Below are positions 1 through 10,869 of a stretch of DNA of 64,000 nucleotides, in pieces (position 1 is the stretch's first letter; each line of letters begins with the position of its first letter). The position numbers and the translations under genes were made by a program. Source of the stretch: Stomoxys calcitrans. Taxonomy: Eukaryota > Arthropoda > Insecta > Diptera > Muscidae. The notes below the pieces were generated by a model, which searched no databases, was not told the origin of the DNA, and was given only the letters and a program-made list of their open reading frames with translations. The DNA lies in NCBI RefSeq assembly GCF_963082655.1, contig NC_081556.1, positions 158,334,328 through 158,398,327 on the forward strand, written 5' to 3'.

Positions 1-189
1 CTATATCGGTCCATGTATTGATATAGCTGAAATATATGTATATAAACCGATCATGGACTTCTTGAGACTCTACAGGGCGCATTTCTTATTCTGTTTTATT
101 TTAACTTGTAACAGCTGTGCTAAGTATGGTCGAAAGCGATTGATAACTTAATATAGCTCCCATATAAACCGATTTCGGTTTAAGACATC
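1..189 (+). repeat. Family A tandem-unit element, left part
   Basis: Degenerate units of the form 'ATAGCT..CATATAAACCGAT', 'GACTTCTTGAG', 'GGGCGCA' and 'AACTGTGCCAAGTATGGT' run from the window edge. The element is cut at base 1 and interrupted on its right by a non-LTR retrotransposon fragment. It resumes near 1040, so the two parts are one old copy with a later insertion. Confidence 0.75.
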
Positions 190-1051
190 TTTTTTTTCGT
201 CAGCCAACACGCAGGGGATGTCCCCTATGAATCCAGTGCATTGCGTTGGCGAGAGGAAATTAAGAATTGGAGGGAGGTGGGGGGAAAGGATGTAGTGCTT
301 ATTGACATTTGTCTTAAATCTTTGGATGTCAAAGTGGGTGGGAAAAACATTTTTGGCAAGTCGATTCCACATACGAACGGTTCGGGCGAAATAAGAATTC
401 TCTCTATAATGCATTGTGTGGTCCGCTGGCCAATCAATTACAAACGGGTGTAAGTTCCTGAAATGTCTAGTATCCCTGACATACATCCTCACATCAGGAA
501 TAAGAAGACGAATATCAGATGAACACACACCATGAAAGTATCGATAGAACAGTGACAAACAACCCACATTGCGGCGATGATAAAGGGAGGTAATGGAGTT
601 GGATTCCCTTCTGTCGCCAAGCAACGCCATCGCTCTCCTCTGTACACCTTCCAGTAGCTCCAGGCATGATTTTGAAGCTCCAGCTCATACATGTGAGTTG
701 TACTCCATTTTCGGCCTTATCAAAGTGGTGTAAATGTTAAGAAGATCAGAAGGAGTGAAGTAATTCTTACACCGTTTAAGGAAGCCTAAACACTTGAATG
801 CTTCTTTCGACACTTCAAATACATGTTTAGCCCAACGGACATCACTTTGTATTTATTTTCATGCCCAGAACATCAAGAGCTTCTGATTGCTCAACATCTA
901 CACCGTTGATAGACAGAGATGATCGTAATGGGTCAGCGAATCGTTTGTGTGACAACAAGTAGCACTGTGTCTTTCGTGCTTTAAAATCTACTCGATTCAG
1001 TGGACCCCACTCAGAAATGGCCAGCAAATTTTGAGCCGCTAGAGGGCGCAA
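190..1051 (-). mobile_element. Non-LTR retrotransposon fragment (reverse transcriptase C-terminus)
   Basis: Read on the minus strand, pieces in shifted frames give the end of a jockey/CR1-like reverse transcriptase. From right to left these are 'NLLAISEWGPLNRVDF' and 'SEALDVLGMKI' (about 1020-850), then 'RRNVGCLSLFYRYFHG' (about 560) and 'FARTVRMWNRL' (about 380). A short T run at 190-197 is the remnant of the minus-strand poly(A) tail. Frameshifts near 640-690 show the copy is dead. The same family recurs at 32195-32340 and 46312-46708. It sits inside a family A element. Confidence 0.8.
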
Positions 1052-1547
1052 TTAATATCTGATTTTGCTGAAATATAACATGAAATGTTTTCTTTTAACT
1101 TATAACAACTGCGCCAAGTTTGGTTCAAATCGGTTCCTAATCTGATGTTGCTGCCATATAAACCAATTTCGGATATTGAATTTTTGAGTCTCTAGAGGGC
1201 GCAATTAATATATGATACGGTTGGATCTTTGCATGTAGTGTTTTAGTTTGAGCTTCAACAACTGTGCTTAGTATGGTCCAAACCGGTTCATTTACTGATA
1301 TAGCTTCACTTCTGGAGCCTCTAGAGGGAGCAATTCTTATACTTTTTGGCCGAAATTTTGCTCAATGAATTCCACTTTGGTCTCCAACAGCCAACCCAAA
1401 TATCGGTTCTTAACTTGGTATAGGTCAAACAGCAGAGCAATCCTTTGTTTGCCTAAAAGGAGATATCGGCCAAAGCACTTGACAAATGCGATCCATGGTT
1501 GAGGGTATACAAGATTCGGCCCGGCTGAACTTAGCACACTTTTACTT
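1040..1547 (+). repeat. Family A tandem-unit element, right part with hairpin end
   Basis: Further units ('CTAGAGGGCGCAATT', 'GCCATATAAACCAATTTCGG') lead to the family's right end. That end has 'GATCCATGGTTGAGGGTATAC', then the GC hairpin 'TTCGGCCCGGCTGAA' (one mismatch), then 'CTTAGCACACTTTTACTTA'. Compare the cleaner copies at 8761-9444 and 39651-40302. Confidence 0.75.
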
Positions 1548-1802
1548 AGTTTTGATAATTTCAAATTAATTGTCTATTATTATCTATTGCTTCCTTATCT
1601 AGTTTTCGAGATATAACACGGACTAAATTACCTAAAAGCTGTGGGTACTTAATCTTTGAAAGGTCACATCCTCCAATATAAAAATCGAACATTTCTATAG
1701 GTAGCATTATTTAAATCGTTGGAAAGTTTTACAACAAATAGGTTCCTTCAAAACTTCGTAGGCACACACGACCATTTTGATTTTTTGCCACCTGTCTCCT
1801 CT
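1548..1802. other. AT-rich sequence, nothing recognised
   Basis: No coding exon, RNA gene or recognisable repeat was seen here. It probably lies within an intron of the protease gene, whose next exon is beyond the left edge. Confidence 0.4.
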
Positions 1803-1987
1803 GTCCGCGCCACAGTGCGGCGTGCCGCAGTGTGACATCTCCTTGGGGATAGCTTGGGCTTTCATACCATATTTTCAAATGACACAGTAACTCACAAATG
1901 ACGCCATCATTAGGAGAGGATAACCAAGATTTAAACCCAGCGCACTGCGTCATTGACGGTTATGCGAACCTCTGGGCCACGGTGGCC
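1803..1987 (-). mobile_element. tRNA-derived SINE (SINE-1), degenerate
   Basis: This is a reverse-orientation copy of the main SINE of this window. It shows 'GTGCCGCAGTGTGACATCTCC', then 'ACAAATGACGCCATCATTAGG', then the tRNA-like head ending 'GCGAACCTCTGGGCCACGGTGGCC'. The B-box region reads 'GATTTAAACCCAGC', diverged from the consensus complement 'GGATTCGAACCCAGG'. Confidence 0.75.
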
Positions 1988-2386
1988 ACACAAGAATGTT
2001 CAACAATTTATCTATATAAGTTCGCTCATACCTGTGGGACGGCATTAACTACCTTTTAGTAGGTTTTGTACACTTGAAGGCAAAACTACTTAAACTGTTT
2101 CCCAAACGATTTGGTTGATAGTGTGAAACACCTAATTTGGACTAGAAGCAAAAGAAGACGTTCGCTTGAGTGATATATAGTTAACCATCACAAATAGACA
2201 TTTTTCTCTTTAAAATCTGAAAGCTCTATGAATATTTCAGGCCTATCGGTTTATCGACAACCCTTGGAGAGTTTTTTGCAACCCTGCTAAACACTTACAA
2301 TAAAAGTTCGTCAAACCTTCTCTGATATCGGCTAATACCGAATCTTAGCAGTTAAGACTAGCAACATAATATTTCCCTTTCTTTAC
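1988..2386. other. Intron of the protease gene (left end not reached)
   Basis: This follows the minus-strand donor at 2386-2385 (GTAAAG). No continuation of the protease domain (the CLPE and GDSGG regions expected next) was found between here and base 1, so this intron is longer than 2.3 kb. Confidence 0.6.
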
Positions 2387-2640
2387 CTATATGAGGCATA
2401 AAGTGCACCGCCCTCTCCAAAGTCAACACAGAGACATCAAAACGATCCGCTTGTGGTGTGAACTTAAAGTAGGGATGCACATCAATGCGACGCACACCAA
2501 ACGTATAGGCCGGCAGAGGTTCCACAGCCGAATTGATAACATAATCGCCTAAGGTGACATGAACTTGACGTGGCGTCGCTCTGGCTACACAATGGCCAGC
2601 TGTTACCACGTGCCGGCGGGATATTAGGGAACCACCGCAT
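2387..2640 (-). CDS. Protease coding exon 4 (catalytic His and Asp)
   Basis: This 254 nt exon encodes residues 621-704. It starts 'CGGSLISRRHVVTAGHC' with catalytic His636, and Asp688 lies in 'ADRFDVSVLTLER'. It ends 'HFMPHI' at donor CATATAG|GTAAAG. The acceptor is preceded by a T-rich tract and TTACAG. The remaining catalytic domain is not in the window. Confidence 0.93.
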
Positions 2641-5600
2641 CTGTAATTAAAAAAACAAAGGTTTTAAGAGCCAATCAATTCAATGACTCCAAGGAATCCC
2701 ACCGATTGCATTCTTTAGCTTACCTTGATGATCCAATGCGAATGTAGGCCTGCCAGGGGAATGAGCCAAAGCCAGCATCATCTCCACCAACTATACGCCT
2801 CTGGGCTGTCTGCTTTGCCAAGGATATGCCGCAACCTATATAGACACAGATGGATGGAGGAAATGATGTTTCTCTTTTGTTTCATCCCAATTATTAAAAT
2901 CACAACAACAAGACACCACATAATATTTGATATTCGATATGCTAATAGGCATTATTTTTAGGCAAAAGTTAGGACAGCATAAATTTGTTTTAGAGTGCAA
3001 CAACAAGTACAACAAGCATATACAAATGCAAAGCCAAGCCCAGCTAAATGCGTGTGAGACTAGAGAGAGGGAAATAGAGGGTGTATAGATTTGGAATGGT
3101 GGATAATAATGGATAACGAATCGAGCCTGATCTTCCGCTTGGAACAATGCTTGTCTTTGGTTAGATGGGTTAGCTTACGAGAATGTTCGTCTGTGATTGA
3201 TTGAGAAACTCGTTCATTGTATGGGGTCATCATGCATCCCAGACGAAAACTACAAAAGTCCCCAATACCAAGAAGGCGCACCTACTACCCCAGGCTTGAC
3301 GCACCCACCCCCGAAGGAACTACACTAAGATAGGATATGCATAAGTACGAGATGACGGTGAGCAACATTATTATACCGAGCCTACAGAGTACAGAGTTCA
3401 ATTCCAGGAGATTGAAAATGAGAAAATATATGTAAATATAAACATGCGTATCAAGTCATGCAGCAGGCCAAAATACAGTGCTCTCTATAACATTATCCCC
3501 CCTCCCAATAAATAGGTAGCATGCAAACCCCAAACACCGGCTGCAACAAACCCAAGGATCATCTCCCACAACGCGGGGGGGAAGAGAGGACAAGTGGGAA
3601 ATAATGCTCAAAGCCAGTGCTTCATCAGAAATAAAGAGCGATGCAGAGACAGAGAGAGGGGGAGGGGGAGCGTTAACCGTTGCCGTGCATATTTCTTTTG
3701 GTGTCTAACACTCACTGGGATCGTTTTTCACAGGTCCATAGTTCTTTTGCGGAAGATCAGTCAAATCGATGGTGTTGCCCACGTATTCGGAGGTACGCAA
3801 GTTGGCCGACTTGGCTGTCCGATGACAGCAGCCACGCAACAAGCCATTGCATGTGCCCTGCAATAGACCGCCAGTCATCCAGCAGCCTATGAAAAACTCA
3901 CAGGATCCACCGCGATGCTGACACTCCAATTCGCTTGTGATGTCAGCTGAATGTGAAAAAGACATGGAGAGAGAGAGAGAGAGACAAAGAAAGTGTGAGA
4001 GAGGGGGATAGGAGAGAGAGGAAGCGTTTACCAGTGTTGCAGAGCGGTGCTAATGGACCTTTCAACTTACACCAGAAGCAATTCAAAAGTAATCAAAGGA
4101 CGATGATCAATGCTCCACCACATTCTCATTAAAAAGTTACCTTTTTCAATTGGTGGTTGGTGGTGGTGGTGGCGGCTGGGGTTAATTTTTTCTATTTTGG
4201 CTCAAGCTTATTTTGGGGGGGCGTTTAATTTGCACTACTCACTACCGAACACTTACCCTTTTCCTTGAATGTACTGGCCGATTGGGCTCCGTTCAGGCCA
4301 TTGCTCTCGGAGGTGCTGTCCAGATCCTGCAAAGTAAATTCATTGCGCACATCCTGCACCGAAGCCAGCTCATTGAGTCCAAAATTTTGATCGCGGAACA
4401 CGACGTTGTCGTTGAAATAGACCCCGGTGCCGGTGCCGCTGGGTCCAGTCGAAGCGCCATTGTCATTTGTGGGAAAGACCACTCGAGGACTGCGCGAAGA
4501 CTTGAAGGGATAGTAACGACTCTTGCGAGAACTTGAGGGATCCACCGCAGACCCAATGAAATCGTTGAAGGTTTTCTGTGCTGTAAAGGGTCGAACTACG
4601 GAGCCCGTTCTGAACTCGGTGTCGCCAAAGAAAATTCCCCTTTGAGGTCTTTGCGGCAGAGCTGTAATGGGGCCATTGATATCTCCGAATTTTGTCACTT
4701 CATCGCGATATTGTTTACCGGCTGCCACCGCTGCATTTAAAGTGTGCGGTATGGCACTCGATCCGAGGCCGGAGAAGTCGTACGAGTAGGAGGTGGGCGA
4801 AGCATCCGGTTCGAATACCAATTGCCGAGTTAAGCGTTTATCTTGAATGCCTGGGGACTCCTCAAAACCTGAAGGCTCCACGAAAACAGGATTGTCTTCC
4901 CGATAGCCCTGCGGCTGGAAGGGGCTAGAGGGACTCAGACTGTAACTGGGAAACTGAAAACCCACACGACGACTACTCGACTCTTCTCCCCGGTCATAGC
5001 GATCTGTAGAGGTGGATGTGGCTGGGCTTACGGGGAAGCTATCACTGCGTTCGGTTTTGTCCACCAATGAATGTGGATCCTCTGCAATTTCCGGCACCAC
5101 TGGTAAAATATTGCTCGCTGGTGGTCCTAAATCGTTGAGCGAGGCATTTCCTTTCGGCTTGAGCTGTAAAAGATAGTTCTGGGAGGGATCTTGCTGCAAT
5201 GGAATATAGAGATAATTGCGTTTACGACCTTGTCCGGTGAAATTTGTAGCCGTTGTGGCGGGCACAACGGTCTTGGGTATGGTTATCAAAGGACTGGCTG
5301 GTAACTCCACTGCAGGCGCGTTAATAATCTCCACTTCGGCATTGTCGGAGCGTCTATTAACAGCGGCAGTCGCTTGTGCACGAAGCTGCATGTCTGCACG
5401 GCCTTGGCGGTAAGCGCCGAAAGTCTGCACCGCCGAGCCATCTGGTCTTATCACCACATTGGCAAAGTTGGCCACGTCATTCTTGGAGAAGCTTTGGTAG
5501 GGTGCATAGAGATTGCGAGCTGTATGCTTAGGGTCGCGTGGCTGGTAGTCCAACCAAGGAGGTTGATTTGCTGCCCTCGCATAGGCTTGTGTAGAAGAGG

Positions 5601-5772
5601 CTTGTAACGGTGTTGTGGGGGTGGCCGTCAGTTGTAACGCAGGTGCCAGCGATGGTGTATGGCGAAGAGGTGCATTGCCTTCGATCACCTGAGCTGAGGC
5701 CACAGACACTGCTGTTGCTGCTGCTGATAAGACGATAAGAGACCAGATACTGCATTGTGTCGTTGTTTTCAT
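2387..5772 (-). CDS. Clip-domain secreted serine protease, 5' four coding exons (C-terminus outside window)
   Basis: The gene is predicted as an extracellular trypsin-like zymogen. The CDS joins minus-strand exons 5772-4257, 3946-3716, 2835-2724 and 2640-2387; all junctions have GT/AG and phases agree, giving 704 residues plus one base. Residues 1-27 are a signal peptide (cut predicted after ASA). Residues 28 to about 505 are low-complexity, rich in Ser, Pro, Thr and Asn. Residues 514-546 are a six-cysteine clip-like domain (C514, C521, C527, C538, C545, C546). Activation is expected at R596/I597 (RIVGG). His636 (TAGHC) and Asp688 (RFDVSVL) complete two thirds of the triad, so this does not look like an inactive homologue so far. 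The Ser exon is beyond base 1. Clip proteases act in extracellular cascades such as immunity, melanisation or patterning; which one is unknown. It resembles a long Drosophila clip-protease type (my unverified recollection is CG8170), so no symbol is given. Confidence 0.9.
2724..2835 (-). CDS. Protease coding exon 3 (zymogen activation site)
   Basis: This 112 nt exon encodes 'CGISLAKQTAQRRIVGGDD' and 'FGSFPWQAYIRIGSS'. Cys584 is the usual linker cysteine that stays tied to the catalytic domain. Cleavage is expected after Arg596, giving the new N-terminus IVGG. The donor is TCAAG|GTAAGC, and the split codon AG|A gives Arg620. Confidence 0.93.
2836..3715 (-). other. Intron of the protease gene
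   Basis: This 880 nt intron lies between the clip exon and the activation-site exon. It has no recognisable transposon. Purine-rich runs occur near 3570-3670 (G7 at about 3576 and GAGAGAGGGGGAGG). Confidence 0.85.
3716..3946 (-). CDS. Protease coding exon 2 (clip-like cysteine domain)
   Basis: This 231 nt exon begins after a strong pyrimidine tract and CAG and ends at CCCA|GTGAGT. It encodes residues 506-582. The pattern C-x6-C-x5-C-x10-C-x6-C-C ends in the adjacent cysteine pair typical of clip domains, including 'CEFFIGCWMTGG' and 'RGCCHR'. The rest is the linker to the catalytic domain. Phase joins to both neighbours rebuild Ala506 and Ser583. Confidence 0.92.
3964..4022 (+). repeat. GA microsatellite in protease intron
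   Basis: This is an imperfect (GA)n tract within the 310 nt intron between coding exons 1 and 2. Read on the minus strand it is a CT tract close to the acceptor, and it probably contributes to the polypyrimidine region of that splice site. Confidence 0.85.
4257..5772 (-). CDS. Protease coding exon 1 (signal peptide and low-complexity region)
   Basis: This 1516 nt exon encodes residues 1-505 plus one base. The ATG at 5772-5770 was chosen because it starts a clear signal peptide (MKTTTQCSIWSLIVLSAAAT) and sits in a good fly context, AAA directly before ATG. The donor is AAAAGG|GTAAGT at 4257/4256. Beyond the signal the protein has no recognisable fold. It is rich in Ser, Pro, Thr, Gln and Asn with scattered basic pairs and an SPSSPFQPQG stretch, as expected for a flexible secreted spacer. 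Confidence 0.92.
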
Positions 5773-6722
5773 TTTACATTGAGCTCTCCGAAGGATGATG
5801 GTGTTGGTTAGAGGGAGTGGATGGGTGGTGGTGAGGCTTCCGTTGGAGTTTCCAAAGTCAAGCCGGTTTGGAGAGGGGAAGTTAGCGTTGCTTCCGGTTG
5901 CCTGTTAGCTTAGAGAGCCAACTCGTTCATTGAACTCCCGTTTGGATGTTATGGAATGTTGTTTCAACAACGCTGCCTGCTCTTTTCCTGTTCAACAATA
6001 TTTATTATTTTATTTTTTAGCGGGCGCCGCTATGATCCAGTAGCGATGGCGATGGCGATGACGATGATGATGTTGGTGAAGGTGATATGTACCTGCCTCG
6101 GATATCTCGTGCCTCTGCGGCAGCTGCAGCTACTGCTGACGCGGCCTCTTAGAGGAACTGCTCTCAAATTTAGGGGGGATGGATGAGCCAAACTTTGATG
6201 AAGACACTACTCTACCACTATTCACCGGTGTCTTGTGTTATTGCTCTAGTTGTTGGCGTAGTTTCCACCGTATGCTGCTGCGACTCACCGCTGCAATGGA
6301 TGTGCGCGCAACCCGTCTGACAGCGGTTATTGGTCTTTTTCAACTTGGCCTAGCTGCCGTTCAAAAGCTGTTGTTCATCTACCACTTCTCTCCGCGGTGT
6401 TGGATGGCTCTGTCAGTTTTGGGCATCCAAGGCAGCAGCTATTGCGACCGAAGAGGAACGGCGGTGCAGATGATGAGGATGTTTCACGTCGAGCACCTTG
6501 CTTCACTACTGCTGTGGCTGTTATTGCTGTTATTACGTGAACATGAAAAACTTGTGTTAACAAAGTCCGCACATCGCATCACTGGATTGTTTTGGAGTTT
6601 CGTCTTCCTTTCATTGCTGTTGCAGCTAATTTTATGTGGTTGTAGCTGTTGTTAACGTTGCAGGCGAGTGATATCGATAATTGACTTCCTTACTGCGCCT
6701 CTAATAGCCTTGAATAGCCCCA
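5773..6722 (-). other. Probable 5' UTR (exon) of the protease gene
   Basis: Upstream of the start codon the sequence is less AT-rich, with CAG/AAC-type triplet richness and no transposon signature. At 6722/6723 there is a strong minus-strand acceptor, CTCTTTCTGTCTCTTTTTAG followed by TGGGGC. That suggests a long untranslated exon of about 950 nt spliced to a distant first exon. A plus-strand open frame at 6179-6655 is the antisense shadow of this region. Confidence 0.45.
5774..5779 (-). promoter_or_regulatory. Start-stop upstream ORF directly before the protease start
   Basis: On the minus strand the bases read ATG TAA A ATG. A start codon followed at once by a stop (5779-5774) lies one base before the main ATG at 5772. 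Start-stop elements can stall ribosomes and lower translation of the downstream frame; a role here is inference. Confidence 0.5.
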
Positions 6723-8760
6723 CTAAAAAGAGACAGAAAGAGGTTTTGGTTAATTACAACATGTGTTTATTACCGGTGAAGCTTATGAGGAAGCTTTTTG
6801 CTAATCTAAGAGAGGAGTGAAAATGTAACATGAACTTGATCTCACCCGAACAGAGATTTATCATAGTTTTAGTTAGTTTTCTTTGTCACACATAGAGGTT
6901 TCCTGAACTTGGACCAACATGGGTGACATTGAGATATGAATGAACCTGAATTTCTCCAACATTTTTTTTAGTTGAGAGCCCACATGAGCTCTAGGATTTT
7001 CCCACCTTCAGATACGGTCGGAGAATGCATTTTCTTTGGTGTTGGAATGCATTTTATTACATTGCCAAATGATAACATAACTTACGCTGGGTATTTTTTG
7101 ATATTTTAGTTATTGTCAAAATAAAAGAAAAGATCATAAAAAACAACAGAAAAAAACTTTCACTGCACAAACATTGAAATTGAATCTGTAGCGACAAATG
7201 GAAGGCCGGACAGACGGACGGCGGCCAAAAATATACGCAGATAGTCAGTTGCGTGATTCGGTAAGTACACCAATGTTTGCACTCACAAAGGGTATGCATC
7301 CATCCAGCCATCCCACTCTCCTTTACAATGGCGATGTGCAAAACACAAAACACTAACGAAAATGACAAGCAAACCACTCAATTCGATGGAAAGCCCATTT
7401 CTTACATCTCACACAAATGTTTGAACAATGCAACAGTAAATGACAACAGCAACAGAAACCGCATAACATTTTCGAACAAATAATGCGAATGATTAGTGAA
7501 AACAAAAGGCCAAAAACAAAGGCAACATCAAGTCATTATGGCCCATGGTTGAAACAAATCGGCCACAAAAGCCAAAATAAACACAAATCGACCACGAAAA
7601 TCTCTTTTAAGACTCCAAATGATGTCTTTTATGCAGCGATCTTTTAATAGGACAAATTGTATGGTGCTTTTGGTGACAATCCATCCATCGGCTTTACTCA
7701 TTCGAAAAGGGGTCACTCCCCCATGACTTAATCTATCTATCCCTTGTAGTATAAAAGACTATAGACTGGGCTTGATAAATTGACAAGCGTTCAAAAAAAG
7801 CTTTTGACGTAACTATTACTTTTCATTTTTGACATACACAAAGAAAAGGCAAACGTAGGCAGCGAACAATTGTTACCACTTAAAAGAATAACAAAGCCAT
7901 TCTAGTTTGAAGGGCCTGGATTTATTAAAAATGCTTCCATCGATCATGTTATGGTTGATAGAAGGCATGCATTAAATATATGGGACCCAACATACATTCA
8001 AAAAGACAAAATCGTTTGCGAGCATATCATTGCGACAACCAAATATTCCTAGAAACTTTACATAGTCCGGGAGACTTTTGCTATGATACAGGTCAGAAGC
8101 TAGATATGACAATTAATACTGACATCAGTGGATTCACCCAAAATTTATGGGTGAATTTCGCTGGCATTCGATTTCCGTAATATTTTGTTGTATGAAAATT
8201 GTTTACAGAATTTGCATTTCATCAACATTTCTGTTGATTCCGTCCTGATCATCTTCACATTCTTAGAAAAATCTACTATGCCCGTCTGTCGAAACGGCCA
8301 TTGCATACGAAAGAACAAAAATTTCCGATTAAATTGAATTGGAGGTAAGAAGTTTGACCTAGTTAAATGACACCCAAACCCAAAGCTGGGGCCCATTGTT
8401 CCTTGCAACCGATGGGACCAATTTATATATATATAAATAATACGGTGAATGTTCTCATTTTGCTGTGGAGCCTTATTTCACAAATTTGGGATTCAAATGT
8501 TTTTGTTGTAAAAAAAAAACAACAAACTAGAAACGATTTTCACATACCTCTTATATATAAGAGGTATCAAGAAAAAGATTATTTTTTTTGACGTTTGTTT
8601 ATCCCCAACATTTTAATTTAATTAATAAACATATTTGTATGATTTTCACAGAACTATGTATATGAGTATTTCAATACGGACAATTAAATTTTTCAAATAC
8701 AATTGCTCTATTTTTAGAAGAAACAGCATCGTTCCTTGCTCCCGTCGGTACTCTTTATTT
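6723..8760. other. Single-copy-looking noncoding sequence
   Basis: AT-rich and free of the window's repeat families as far as I can see. Short CA- and GA-rich runs are present. No coding frame longer than chance has protein-like composition. If the distant-promoter model holds, this is the 3' end of the first intron of the protease gene. Confidence 0.4.
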
Positions 8761-9444
8761 TTGTATACCCTCCACCATAGTATGGGGGTATACTAATTTC
8801 GTCTTTATATTTGTAACTACTCGAAATATTCGTCTGAGACCCCATAAAGTATATATCTTCTTGATCGTCGTGACATTTTATGTCGATTTAGCCATGTCCG
8901 TCAGTCCGTCTGTCTGCCGAAATCACGCTAACTTTCGAAAGAGTAGAGTTAGCCGCTTGAAATTTTGCACAAATACTTCTTATTAGTGTAGGTCGGTTGT
9001 GATTGTAAATGGGCCATATCGGTCCATGTTTTGATATTGCTGCCATATAAACCGATCTTGGGTCTTGATTTCTTTAGCCAATTCTTATCCGATTAGAATG
9101 AAATTTTGCACGACGTGTTTTGTTATGATATCCAACAATTGTGCCAAGTATGGTTCAAATCGGTCCAAAACCTGATATAGCTGCCATATAAACCGATCTT
9201 GGGTCTTGAATTCTTGAGCCTCTAGAGTGCGCAATTCTTATCCGATTGGAATGAAATTTAGCATGACGTATTTTGTTATGATATCCAACAACTGTGCCAA
9301 GTATGGTTCAAAATGGTCCATGTTTTGATATAGCTGCCATAAACCGATCTTGGGTCTTGATTTCTGGAGTAACTAGACAAATGCGATCCCTTCACCATGG
9401 GTATATACGGTTCGGCCCGGCCGAACTTAGCACGCTTTTACTTG
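8761..9444 (+). mobile_element. Family A tandem-unit element, complete short copy
   Basis: The left end is 'GTATACCCTCCACCATAG' followed by GGGGGTATAC. Next come 'CATTCCG'-like sequence, 'CATGTCCGTCAGTCCGTC' and about two tandem units ('GATATAGCTGCCATATAAAC', 'CAACTGTGCCAAGTATGG'). The right end is 'CCTTCACCATGGGTATATAC', hairpin TTCGGCCCGGCCGAA, 'CTTAGCACGCTTTTACTTG'. The ends carry subterminal inverted repeats, roughly TATACCCTCCACCAT against ATGGTGGAGGGTATA in other copies. No protein is encoded. Confidence 0.8.
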
Positions 9445-9538
9445 TTTTTGTTTTGCTTGTTCTTGGAAAGTGGTAATGAATTTGAATTTCCTCTTACTCT
9501 TTGTGTTTGATTGCGCTCACTCTCTACATTTCGTTTAT

Positions 9539-9700
9539 ATGAAGAGCCATAGAGCCCATAAAAGAAGGATTTTCTTATCAGATTTTAATGAAATTTAAAA
9601 CAGTGAGTTTTGATAGACCCCCACACCTTTTTGTTAAATGTGCCTCAGATCGGCCCTTATTTGGATATAGCTGCCATATAGACCTCCAAGGGAAAGAAAA
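9539..9700 (+). repeat. Fragment of a family C unit
   Basis: It shows 'AGCCCATAAAAGAAGGATTT', 'AACAGTGAGTTTTGATAGAC', and then 'GGATATAGCTGCCATATAGA'. This matches the units of the family C copies at 48719 and 60440. Confidence 0.6.
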
Positions 9701-9784
9701 AATTTTAGACGAGAAATAATATCCAACTATATCTTATCCTAGATATGTTTGGATCTAACCATATCCATTTTTTTTACTCGGGCA

Positions 9785-10325
9785 ACACAGTTTTGAGCTC
9801 GGTTTATATGGCAGCTATATCAGGTTATCTACTAATTTAGACCATACTTTGAACAGTTGTTGGAAGTCATTCAAATCGGGATATCGGTTTATATGGCGGT
9901 TATGGATTGATCTAGACCATACTAAGCACAGTTGTTGGAAGTTACGCTCAAACCATATGTGCAAAATTTCAGAACGGGATAAGAAGTACGATCTGTAGAA
10001 GCTCCAGAAATCTAATCGGGACGTCCAAAGTGTCAGTCAAATCGGATAAGAATTGCACCCTCTAAAAGCTCAAGAAATCAAGACCCAAGATCGACTTGTA
10101 TGGCAACTATGTCAAAACATGGATCGATTTGACCCATTTACAATCCCTACTGACCTACGCTAATAAGAAATATTTCAAGCGTTTAGCTTTACTCCTTCGA
10201 AAGTTAGCGTGCTTTCGATAGACAGATCAAGAATATATATTTTATGGAGTCTTAGACTCATATTTCAAGGTGTTACAAACGGAATGACAAAATTAGTATG
10301 CCCCCATCCAATGGTGGAGGGTGTA
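9785..10325 (-). mobile_element. Family A tandem-unit element, reverse orientation, lacks hairpin end
   Basis: Reverse-complement units ('GGTTTATATGGCAGCTATAT', 'GAACAGTTGTTGGAAGTCAT') lead to the family's left end at the right side: 'GTTACAAACGGAATGACAAA' then 'CCCCCATCCAATGGTGGAGG'. It lies about 340 bp from the plus-oriented copy at 8761-9444, forming a large inverted pair. Confidence 0.75.
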
Positions 10326-10579
10326 AAAAGTTACACGCGGGGTTCTCCAAAAAATTAGCGGTGTCGGATAGAAGTGCGCTATAGATTTGTTATTGTCATA
10401 GCAGTGAGAGTTGCACAGAGGATGCAGCCCTTGACTGACGAAGGACTCCTTCGGGTTAATCCGTCACATAGAACCGGCTGCAATGGTATTGCTATAGATT
10501 TGTCGAAATGTAAGACGTATGGGTTTTTGAAATCTGCGTCCCTTCATATTGTAGGGGACAAAATAGCCTTTGATTGAAC
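10326..10579. other. Unidentified moderately GC-rich segment
   Basis: It includes 'GACTGACGAAGGACTCCTTC' and 'CATAGAACCGGCTGCAATGG'. It reads like transposon-derived sequence, but I cannot assign it to a family. Confidence 0.3.
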
Positions 10580-10812
10580 TTACTGAAACACCAAATTTGA
10601 AATTTTTTTAAGATTCGATTAAAAAGACGATTGGATCAATTAATTTTTAATTGAAAATTACAAAAATTTCAATCACGACCGTTGTTGAAAAAAAATTTTT
10701 TTTTTCATATAAAAAATTATTGAAGCAATTAATTTTTTAATTGAAAATTATTTTATTTTCAATTAAATTTTGAATTGGAAATTCTTGTTAGCGATTTTTT
10801 TCTGTGTATTAT
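10580..10812. repeat. AT-rich 'AATTGAAAATT' element ending TTTTTTCTGTGTA
   Basis: Repeated inverted words (TTAATTTTTAATTGAAAATT and the like) resemble the segment at 25410-25660, which ends similarly (TTTTTATTCTGTATA). Both look like copies of one small AT-rich, highly self-complementary noncoding element. Boundaries are approximate. Confidence 0.45.
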
Positions 10813-10869
10813 TGGCTAACTAAAAAAAATACTATACTGTGCAATTCTTTGAATAGAAGCGGGAAATTA

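Noticed and set aside
2387..2640. Reading the protease as a catalytically dead, masquerade-like homologue
   Set aside because: His636 in TAGHC and Asp688 are both present. Only the Ser cannot be judged because its exon is outside the window.
6179..6655. Plus-strand 158-residue open frame rich in Leu and Cys
   Set aside because: It is antisense to the probable 5' UTR of the protease. The composition follows CTG/TTG triplet richness, and there is no family feature or splice context.
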